Part shown: positions 5,786 through 11,322 of the stretch, piece after piece
Layout: each line of letters begins with the position of its first letter
Numbering within the stretch: the stretch's first letter is position 1
Source of the DNA: DASTCC01 sp035711465
Lineage (GTDB): Bacteria > Acidobacteriota > Vicinamibacteria > Vicinamibacterales > SCN-69-37
Length of the DNA stretch: 11,322 nt
Reading direction: 5' to 3'
Assembly: GCA_035711465.1 (NCBI GenBank)
Contig: DASTCC010000282.1
Coordinates: forward strand, 1 to 11,322
Notes under the pieces: model-generated
The model's input: the letters and a program-made list of their open reading frames with translations, nothing else
What the model was told of the DNA's origin: nothing
The model's database searches: none
Program-made: the position numbers and the translations under genes

Positions 5786-7018
5786 ATGATGGCCCTCATC
5801 GCGCTGCTCGTCACTCTCCTTGCTCCGCTCGCGGCGGTGCCGCGCCCGGCCGTGCAGACGCAGTTCGGCGAGAGCAGCGGTCAGGATGGCGGTCAACGGA
5901 CGGGAAGTACCTCGGTAGTGTCGCCGTCCGTGCTCGCAACCTTTTCCGGGCGGCGCGAGCCTGGCGATCTCCTGACCGTTGACATCCTGATTCTGTGGAG
6001 AGGCTCGCCGGGATGGTCGTATCGACGCACCGGTCTCGGCGGCTCGATGACTTCGTCGGGCGGCGCGAGCGGGCCGATCAACTTCGCGATTCAGGAGGGC
6101 GGTCTGTTGCTGACGGCGTCCTTCGATTCGGCTGCGCACGTGTTGACGATCCTCGGCGAGACCGTGCCGCTCAACGACGCAAACGTCGTCTTCGTCGATC
6201 GGGTCGACAGTCCGGACGGGCCGGTGATCGTCGGGACGACGACCGTGGCGCCGCGCCGGGTCGCGCTGACCCTCGGTGCCTTGCTGCGGGAGACGCCCGA
6301 ACTGCTTGCCTACCTGCGATGCGAAGCGCAGCTGCCCGAGCCGATCAATCGGAGCGCGATGAACGACGTGTGCCTCGAATCGGTGCTTCGCGGGCTCGTC
6401 ACGGCGCCGGTGACGGTGACGCCGGTGCCCGAGGGACCTGTGATCAATCGCGCCGCTGCGACGGCGCCGCCCGCGCGGCCGGGGCCGCCGATCCGGCCGC
6501 CTGGCAGTTCAGAGGGAAGTTCAGCCAGCGCCGTCGTGTCACCCGTAGTCTTCGCCGGCTGGTTCACGAGTGGGGATGGCGCAGGCGCCGTGCGAATGGA
6601 TCTCCTGGTGCTCTGGCGCGGGTCGTTGGGCTGGGCCACGCACGGTCAGAGTTCGGGCGGTTCGGGCGGAGGCACGGGCCGTGGCCGGCGGGGAATGACC
6701 GTGCGCCGGGGAGGCCTGTCGTTGTACGCGGCAATCGATGTGACCAATCCGGCTGCGCGTACGGCACAGATCGAGGACGCGACCATACCGCTCGGCGACC
6801 ACAACGTGGTGCTGGTCGATGAGGTCGACGCTGCGACCGGCCCGCGGGTCGTCAAGACACTTCGGGTCGACCCGAGGCTGAACGAGCCGCGACAGATCGA
6901 AGCGGTCATCGCGCGGTTGCCTGAGCTCGTCCAGTACCTCCGTTGCGATCTCAAGCTGACTGATGCCAGGCAGCAGACGACGATGGATGCGATCTGCGCA
7001 AGATTTGGCGGGCGGTAA
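5786..7018 (+). CDS. Secreted protein with two tandem copies of an unrecognised ~150-residue domain
   Basis: The 410-residue product starts with a signal-peptide-like stretch (MMALIALLVTLLAPLAAVP), so it is probably exported. After a Ser/Gly-rich spacer come two homologous domains, about residues 50-198 and 250-406, joined by a Pro/Ala-rich linker (about 200-250). Shared landmarks in order are D-[IL]-L-[IV]-LWRGS-x-GW (67-77 and 273-283), a Gly-rich loop, a hydrophobic strand ending in A-x-[FI]-D, then [TI]-[VI]-PL-x-D-x-NVV-[FL]-VD-x-VD, GP-x-[IV]-V-x-T, PEL-x-x-YLRC, and a second Cys 17 residues on. The Cys pairs are 179/196 and 387/404, good disulfide candidates. I recognise no family and no catalytic motif. 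The start is the first of two adjacent ATGs (5786, 5789); no Shine-Dalgarno is seen. The ADOP-type permease gene begins about 45 nt after the stop on the same strand, so joint transcription is likely. Confidence 0.85.
   Translation: MMALIALLVTLLAPLAAVPRPAVQTQFGESSGQDGGQRTGSTSVVSPSVLATFSGRREPGDLLTVDILILWRGSPGWSYRRTGLGGSMTSSGGASGPINFAIQEGGLLLTASFDSAAHVLTILGETVPLNDANVVFVDRVDSPDGPVIVGTTTVAPRRVALTLGALLRETPELLAYLRCEAQLPEPINRSAMNDVCLESVLRGLVTAPVTVTPVPEGPVINRAAATAPPARPGPPIRPPGSSEGSSASAVVSPVVFAGWFTSGDGAGAVRMDLLVLWRGSLGWATHGQSSGGSGGGTGRGRRGMTVRRGGLSLYAAIDVTNPAARTAQIEDATIPLGDHNVVLVDEVDAATGPRVVKTLRVDPRLNEPRQIEAVIARLPELVQYLRCDLKLTDARQQTTMDAICARFGGR
5933..7003 (+). repeat. Ancient in-gene tandem duplication (protein level)
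   Basis: The encoded repeat units span roughly 5933-6379 and 6533-7003. They align almost without gaps: the shared Trp of LWRGS is 206 residues apart and both Cys positions are 208 residues apart. Similarity is clear in protein but not as long identical DNA runs, so the duplication is old. Confidence 0.8.
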
Positions 7019-7063
7019 TCGCCGATCGAGCGCGTCGCGACGCTGCTACGCTACATCGTGGCG

Positions 7064-9475
7064 ATGCGGTTCATCCTCCTCGAAGCGCTGCGCGAGCGCC
7101 GCCGCGACTGGCGGCTCACGGCCGGCTTCTGCGGCGTGCTGGCGAGCGCGCTGACCGTCGCGGTTGCGTGCCTCTCGCTGGCGTCGCCCTTGTTGTGGGA
7201 GCCGCCGCCATTTCCCAACGCGCGTCGCGTCGTCGGCATCCGGTCGGTCGTCAAAGGCGTCGCCGGCGGCGTGTCCTGGGGCGATGCCAACGATCTGCGC
7301 GAGCGCACGCCGGCCCTCGCGAAGGTCGCGGTCTACGGCACGCGCACCTGGGGTGTGCAGACGGCGCCGCAGGGACATGTCGACGTGCTGTTGTCGCTGA
7401 TGGCGACCGGCGAGTTCTTCGACGTGCTCGGTCTGCGCGCTTCCGCCGGCGTACCGATGACGACGGCGCACGACGACGAGGGGCAACAGCAGGAGGTCTG
7501 GCTGACGAGCGGCGCGGCGGCGCGGCTCTTCGGGCAGCCGGAGGCGTCGCTCCATCGCGCGGTCTGGCTGAACGGCACGCGCTATCGCGTCGCCGGCGTG
7601 CTGCCCGGCGCGTTTCGCTTTCCAATCGCGCAGGGCTCGCCCGACATGATCATCCCGCTCCCGCGCGGCGACTACTGCTGCGTCCGCGGCCGCGGATCGC
7701 AGCAGGCCCTGGCGCTGGTCGACGACGCTGGCGCACTCGACGCCGGGTTGCGCGTTGCGTCGAGTTCGCTGGCCGCGGAGTTCCCCGACACCAACGTCGA
7801 CCGCCGATTCGAATCGGTGCCGCTCCGCGATCAGGTGTTCGGCGCGCGTCTCGCCGCGCTGCGCTGGATCGTCGCGAGCGCCGCGTGCCTGCTGCTGATC
7901 GCGTCAGCCAATGGCGCCGGCCTGTGGATGACGCGCTGGCTGCGCACTCGCCGCCACCTTGCGATCCGGTTGTCGCTCGGCGCATCGGCGCTGCGGCTTG
8001 TCGCGATCCGTGCGACCGAAGGGGCGCTTGCCGGGCTGGCCGCGGCCGGCGTGGCCGTCGCCGCGGCATCGATGCTGCTGCGCACGCTCGTCGCCGTGCC
8101 GTTCATCGCCGATCGGCTCGAGTCGTTCGCGGTCTGGGGTCCAATCGCGATCGAGCCGCTCGTCGGTTGGACCGCGCTCGCCGCCGGCGCTGCGATGGGA
8201 CTCGCCGCCGCGTCGCTCTCGCATCTTGCCGTCGCCGGTCGGCTGGCCCGTCTCGGCGTTCGCGAAGGACTGACGACGCACGCGGCGGTGCGGCGGACGC
8301 GAACGGTGCTCACCGCGATCCAGCTCGCGATTACGGCGATCGCCGGCTGGACCGCCATCGCCGTCGGCGAGAACGCGCACCGGCTTCTGACCGCCGATCG
8401 CGGCTTCGAGACCGCGCACACGTTGATCGCCGGCGTCGGCGTGCCCGAGGCGCGCTACGACAGCGACGCGCGGATGACGGCGTTCCATGCCGACGTGATC
8501 GAGCAGCTGGCGGCCGTGCCCGGCGTCGTCGGCGCGGGCGGCGGCGTCAACGTCCCGGTCGGCAATCTGCGGACGCGATTCCTGCGCGACGGCGAGACGC
8601 TGGCGCGCGATCAGCAGCCGTTCGCGCGAATCGGCGTCGTCACTCCGGAGCTGCTGCCACTGCTCCGCATTCCGCTGCGGCGCGGCCGCGGCCTGACCGG
8701 GGACGACCGTCTCGATGCGCCGCGCGTGGCACTCGTCAACGAGGCCTTCGTGCGCGCCCACCTGGCGGATGCGATCGATCCGCTTCGCGAAGGGCTGCGG
8801 CTGAGCTTCTACAACGGCTTCGCGATGAAGCCGTACACGCGGTTTCAGATCATCGGTATCGTCGGCGACACCCGGAACGACACACTGCTCGTCGACCCGC
8901 AGCCGCAGATCTACATTCCGGCGGCGCAGATCGCCATGGAAGGGTTCTTCTACGTCGTGCGATCGGACCGGTCCGCGGAGTCGATTCTGCAGGAGCTCAC
9001 CGAAGCGGTGTGGCGGGTGGATCCCGCGATCGAACGGGTCCGGTTCCGTCCCTTGAGCGACTACGTGGAACAGGCGCTCGTCGATCGGCGCGTGGTCAGC
9101 GTCTTCGGTCTGATCGTCCTGATCGTGGCGGCGACGATCGCGGCGGCCGGTCTCTACGCGAGCCTCTCCGCGTCGCTCCTCGAATCGACACGTGCGCTGG
9201 CGATTCGCGCGGCGCTCGGCGCGACGCGGACGAGGTTGATCGGCGCGTCGCTGCGGTGGGCCTTCGTGGCTGCGGCGCTGGCCATCGTCACGACCGCGGT
9301 AGCGGTGCCCGTCGTCGCATCGCGCGTGCGGTTGGAGAAGGCGAGCTTGCAGCCGACGCCAACGAGTGTCCTGCTTCTGGCGATCGTCATGGGCGCGGTC
9401 ACCGCGGCGGCCGCGCTCCGGCCGGCGCGACGAGCGGCGTCCGTCTCACCCGCGGACGTTCTCCGCGATCAGTGA
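7064..9475 (+). CDS. ADOP-type (MacB/FtsX-like) ABC transporter permease without its own ATPase
   Basis: The 803-residue membrane protein has the doubled layout of acidobacterial duplicated orphan permeases. Half one has a first helix (about 21-43), a MacB-type extracytoplasmic core (about 44-265), then three helices near 268-288, 319-343 and 366-390. Half two repeats this from about 413, with helices near 413-433, 677-700, 729-753 and 766-786. FtsX-type coupling motifs appear twice: HLAIRLSLGASALRLV (298-313) and RALAIRAALGATRTRLIG (710-727). The second core contains FQIIGIVGDTRND, typical of the MacB core family. The C-terminus (RPARRAASVSPADVLRDQ) is also typical. Relatives move or sense substrates at the envelope with a separate ATPase, which is not in this window. 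ATG 7064 is chosen; GTG 7058 in frame is an alternative. Neither has a Shine-Dalgarno. The substrate is unknown. Confidence 0.92.
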   Translation: MRFILLEALRERRRDWRLTAGFCGVLASALTVAVACLSLASPLLWEPPPFPNARRVVGIRSVVKGVAGGVSWGDANDLRERTPALAKVAVYGTRTWGVQTAPQGHVDVLLSLMATGEFFDVLGLRASAGVPMTTAHDDEGQQQEVWLTSGAAARLFGQPEASLHRAVWLNGTRYRVAGVLPGAFRFPIAQGSPDMIIPLPRGDYCCVRGRGSQQALALVDDAGALDAGLRVASSSLAAEFPDTNVDRRFESVPLRDQVFGARLAALRWIVASAACLLLIASANGAGLWMTRWLRTRRHLAIRLSLGASALRLVAIRATEGALAGLAAAGVAVAAASMLLRTLVAVPFIADRLESFAVWGPIAIEPLVGWTALAAGAAMGLAAASLSHLAVAGRLARLGVREGLTTHAAVRRTRTVLTAIQLAITAIAGWTAIAVGENAHRLLTADRGFETAHTLIAGVGVPEARYDSDARMTAFHADVIEQLAAVPGVVGAGGGVNVPVGNLRTRFLRDGETLARDQQPFARIGVVTPELLPLLRIPLRRGRGLTGDDRLDAPRVALVNEAFVRAHLADAIDPLREGLRLSFYNGFAMKPYTRFQIIGIVGDTRNDTLLVDPQPQIYIPAAQIAMEGFFYVVRSDRSAESILQELTEAVWRVDPAIERVRFRPLSDYVEQALVDRRVVSVFGLIVLIVAATIAAAGLYASLSASLLESTRALAIRAALGATRTRLIGASLRWAFVAAALAIVTTAVAVPVVASRVRLEKASLQPTPTSVLLLAIVMGAVTAAAALRPARRAASVSPADVLRDQ

Positions 9476-9499
9476 GCGGCGACGCCTGGGCGCCACTGG

Positions 9500-10039
9500 C
9501 TAGAACCTCCAGGTCACGCCACCCCGGATCGGATTGAACGCGCCGAGCTCGCCAGCCTCCTCCTGCATCACGAATCGGACATCCACGAACGCGCTGAACC
9601 GATTGGTGATCGGAAAGCGCACGCCGCCGCCGGCGAAGAACATCGTGGCGTCGTTCTCGACCACATTGGGGAAGAGCTCGTTGACGTTTGGCCGCGACGT
9701 GCCGCGGCCAATCCCGACCAGACCATACGGCGAGATGCGCCGGAACGTCAGCGGCAGAAAGTGGACCTCACCGCTCACGAAGGTCGTGGTCCCGCCGCGC
9801 GTGGCGCTGAAGCCGTCGACGAAGCGATCCACATCGGTCGGCAGGTGGTTGCGCTCGGCGCTGATCAGAAACTCCACGTGCTGGCCGGCCGCGAGCCCGA
9901 GCGAGGCCGAGAGACTGTGGCCGCCGCCGGTGAGATTGGTCCCGGCGGCGCCATGAATGCTGACCGGAGTGTTCTGGGCCGCCGCGGCGGCCGGTGCGAA
10001 CAGCAGGGCCACCGAGACCAGGAGCGCACGCGCGTTCAT
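9500..10039 (-). CDS. Small outer-membrane beta-barrel protein
   Basis: The 179-residue product has a Sec signal peptide (residues 1-21, with AAAAA before Gln22). About eight amphipathic strands with alternating hydrophobic residues follow, such as SLSASLGLAAGQHVEFLISAE (42-62), SPYGLVGIGRG (103-113), MFFAGGGVRFPIT (133-145) and FSAFVDVRFVM (148-158). It ends in WRF, the terminal Phe used in recognition by the BAM insertion machinery. Size and pattern resemble the OmpA/OmpW-like eight-stranded barrels; the role (structural, small-molecule channel) cannot be told. The start is ATG 10039, because GGAGGG lies a few nt upstream; an ATG six codons further upstream would precede the signal peptide. 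The gene lies 89 nt downstream of padR on the same strand, so PadR may control it. It converges on the permease gene with only 24 nt between stops. Confidence 0.85.
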   Translation of the reverse strand: MNARALLVSVALLFAPAAAAAQNTPVSIHGAAGTNLTGGGHSLSASLGLAAGQHVEFLISAERNHLPTDVDRFVDGFSATRGGTTTFVSGEVHFLPLTFRRISPYGLVGIGRGTSRPNVNELFPNVVENDATMFFAGGGVRFPITNRFSAFVDVRFVMQEEAGELGAFNPIRGGVTWRF

Positions 10040-10128
10040 CGATCCCTCCACATTCAAGAATGCGAAATCGCGCGGCCGATCAGCTCAGAAGCCTGGCCGC
10101 CGGCGTTCGGCGCAGAGGGAGGCCCGGA

Positions 10129-10464
10129 TCACGAAGGGGTCTTGCTCAGCCGTTGTCCGACGTTTGCCCACATGCTCATCAGATCTTCACGCGCCGCCCG
10201 TAGCTGGCGCTGTCCGCGGCTGGTGAGCGTGAAGTAGCGCTTGGCGCGGCCGCCGCGCTCGGCGGTGGCTTCGCCGAGCTTCGACGTGACCAGGCCCTTG
10301 GCTTCGAGCCGGCGCAGGACGATGTAGACGGCGGGCCGGGCGACGCTGCGTCCGGTGCGGGCGCTGATCTCGGCGAGGATCGGGACGCCGTAGCTGTGTC
10401 CGCCGAGCCGGAAGAGGGCCAGCAGGACGAGATGCTCGAGGTCGCCGAGCGATTCACGCGCCAT
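10129..10464 (-). CDS. PadR-family transcriptional regulator
   Basis: The 111-residue DNA-binding protein has the PadR winged-helix domain (about residues 5-85): LGDLEHLVLLALFRLGGHSYG (6-26), the recognition-helix region VARPAVYIVLRRLEAKGLV (41-59) and the wing ERGGRAKRYFTLTSRG (69-84), followed by a short C-terminal dimerisation helix. PadR proteins usually repress their own gene and a neighbouring transporter or membrane gene, with a ligand or signal relieving repression. In Acidobacteriota, PadR genes often accompany ADOP permeases. Here the closest same-strand target is the outer-membrane protein gene 89 nt downstream, while the permease is convergent. ATG at 10464 is chosen because the domain starts there and upstream sequence in the same frame is not protein-like. 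No Shine-Dalgarno is evident. Confidence 0.93.
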   Translation of the reverse strand: MARESLGDLEHLVLLALFRLGGHSYGVPILAEISARTGRSVARPAVYIVLRRLEAKGLVTSKLGEATAERGGRAKRYFTLTSRGQRQLRAAREDLMSMWANVGQRLSKTPS

Positions 10465-10467
10465 GGC

Positions 10468-10503
10468 GTCATCAATGTAGACACGATCGTCCCGGCCGCA
10501 CAA
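10468..10503 (-). promoter_or_regulatory. Putative padR promoter with overlapping dyad operator
   Basis: The minus strand shows TTGTGC (10503-10498), an 18-nt spacer and TACATT (10479-10474). A 15-bp imperfect palindrome, GTCTACATTGATGAC (10482-10468 on the minus strand, pattern GTC-nn-CA-n-TG-nn-GAC), covers the -10 and ends 3 nt before the ATG. Repressor binding there would block transcription, matching the usual PadR autoregulation. The assignment to PadR is an inference from position and symmetry. The rest of the 285-nt gap to 10749 holds GC-rich sequence with repeated GGTGC-type words and no gene I can support. Confidence 0.4.
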
Positions 10504-10676
10504 ATCGCCTGGGACGAACGGCGTAACGATCCGGCGCGGCCGGTGTCTATGTTCGTGACGGTCTTGCGGGCGCACGGAAGAGATCGGGAGGTCGGTGCCG
10601 TCAGGTGCTCCGGGGTCCGACAGGTGCGGGCCGGTGCCGGGAATTGTAAAAACCTTGCGCGCTGCCGCCGTGGCCG

Positions 10677-10713
10677 TTGCATGTGATCGTCGTTGTGTAT
10701 ATTTTGTTAACAA
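10677..10713 (+). promoter_or_regulatory. AT-rich promoter and 10-bp palindrome upstream of the response-regulator gene
   Basis: TTGCAT (10677-10682), a 17-nt spacer and TATTTT (10700-10705) form a plausible promoter in the only AT-rich patch of the window. The perfect palindrome TTGTTAACAA (10704-10713) overlaps the end of the -10 and the likely start point and could be an operator. It could also serve the divergent padR side, but that gene has closer promoter-like hexamers. Confidence 0.4.
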
Positions 10714-10749
10714 TTAGATGCCGCGCGCCTGGGAACTGGAAGGCGGTGC

Positions 10750-11322
10750 GTGAACGACATTGAATCCGGGAAGGCCGGCGCGCCCACTCGAACTCGAGTG
10801 GCGCACGCACATCTGCGCGATCGTCCCTTTCGCGTGCTCGTCTTGGACGATCACCGCCTCGTCGACGGCCTTCGCGTGCTGCTCATCGCCGACGACGTCC
10901 ACGTCACGTTCGCGCGGACGCCCGCCGAGGCGCTCTCCGCCGCGCGCGACCACGAGTTCGATCTGGCGCTGGTAACGCTCGACACCGAGGCCGGCGAGAG
11001 CTCGAGGGCGAGGGCGCTGGAGTTGATTGCGCTGCTGAGCGAGGACTCGCCGTCGCTGTCGATCGTGGCAATCGGGCCGCCAGGGTCGAGCGAGCTGGCC
11101 AGCGAAGCGCGGCGCCTGGGCGCCCGCGACGTCGTGCCACGCCCGTGGGACGATCTGCGCATGCTGGCGCTGGTGCGCGCTCAGGCGGAGCTCGGCCGAT
11201 CGCGGCGGCGTCTGGCGGCGCTCGAAACGGAGAATCGCGAGCTGCGATCTCGCGACGTCGTCGGGGCACCACCGCCCCTGATGAAGGTGCGCGCGATGGA
11301 AGAAGAGCTGGTGCAGCAGGCG
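10750..11322 (+). CDS. Response regulator with degenerate receiver domain, probable sigma-54-type output (3' end outside window)
   Basis: GTG at 10750 opens a 191-codon frame running to the window edge. GGAAGG lies about 8 nt upstream, and an in-frame TAA at 10708-10710 limits upstream starts. Residues about 27-142 form a receiver domain: FRVLVLDDH with the acidic pair Asp33-Asp34, and LALVTLD with Asp78 in the phospho-acceptor position. The conserved Thr/Ser of the fourth strand is Gly (IVAIGPPG, Gly109), and the conserved Lys before Pro is Arg (VVPRPWD, Arg131). A probable coiled coil follows (about 143-168, AELGRSRRRLAALETENREL). The last residues, DVVGAPPPLMKVRAMEEELV, resemble the first strand and helix of NtrC-type sigma-54 interaction domains ([LI]-[IV]-G-x-S-P-x-M). 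The output domain is outside the window, so this is tentative. No cognate histidine kinase is visible. Confidence 0.85.
   Translation, partial: MNDIESGKAGAPTRTRVAHAHLRDRPFRVLVLDDHRLVDGLRVLLIADDVHVTFARTPAEALSAARDHEFDLALVTLDTEAGESSRARALELIALLSEDSPSLSIVAIGPPGSSELASEARRLGARDVVPRPWDDLRMLALVRAQAELGRSRRRLAALETENRELRSRDVVGAPPPLMKVRAMEEELVQQA

Noticed and set aside
7168..9537. A 789-codon plus-strand open frame inside the permease gene
   Set aside because: The composition is almost entirely Arg, Ala and Asp. The overlapping frame encodes a clear ADOP permease with helices and family motifs.
10465..10713. N-terminal extension of padR by 83 residues
   Set aside because: The extra residues are Arg/Pro/Asp-rich without structure, cover the promoter region, and the PadR domain begins right at the ATG at 10464.
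1..11322. CRISPR array, transposon ends, tRNA or rRNA genes
   Set aside because: No regularly spaced repeats, no transposase-like protein, no tRNA cloverleaf or rRNA-like stretch was seen on either strand.

Overview
The window is a high-GC (by eye mid-60s percent) bacterial chromosome segment with tightly packed genes and strong G/C preference at third codon positions. The best taxonomic clue is a large MacB/FtsX-type permease of the 'acidobacterial duplicated orphan permease' (ADOP) kind, with a PadR regulator nearby. This points to Acidobacteriota, possibly Vicinamibacteria. That assignment is inferred from gene content, not shown by a marker gene. No rRNA, tRNA, CRISPR array, IS element or phage gene is visible.

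Left half (about 1-4037, all minus strand). Read in the direction of transcription, it contains a cytoplasmic protein of unknown function (4037-3363), a small membrane-anchored protein of unknown function 22 nt downstream (3340-2864), the Na+/H+ antiporter nhaA (2719-1541), and a multi-pass membrane protein with a long Gly/Ala/Ser/Asp-rich tail (1447 to the window edge). nhaA probably has its own promoter and a structured 5' UTR of about 95 nt whose helices can form mutually exclusive pairings next to the Shine-Dalgarno sequence. This is the best candidate regulatory RNA in the window. A TTG codon after a perfect AGGAGG is the likely nhaA start.

Middle (4163-7018). A lipoprotein-type serine hydrolase of the beta-lactamase/PBP fold (+) converges on a VOC/glyoxalase-family protein (-), with a GC-rich stem-loop between them. 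The VOC gene is divergent from an unrecognised secreted protein (+, 5786-7018). That protein consists of two diverged copies of one domain of about 150 residues, each ending in a matching pair of cysteines. The ADOP-type permease follows it on the same strand.

Right part (7064-11322). The permease converges on a minus-strand pair made of a PadR-type repressor followed by a small outer-membrane beta-barrel protein. A 15-bp dyad over the putative -10 of the PadR promoter is a plausible autoregulatory operator. Divergent from padR, behind an AT-rich promoter, starts a response-regulator gene that runs off the window. Its receiver domain keeps the phospho-acceptor Asp but has lost the conserved Thr/Ser and Lys. 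The sequence after its coiled-coil linker resembles the start of a sigma-54 AAA+ domain.

There is no single obvious multi-gene 'system'. The items most worth follow-up are the nhaA leader, the duplicated-domain secreted protein, the pair of uncharacterised genes at 2864-4037, and the strong excess of the palindrome CGATCG across the window.
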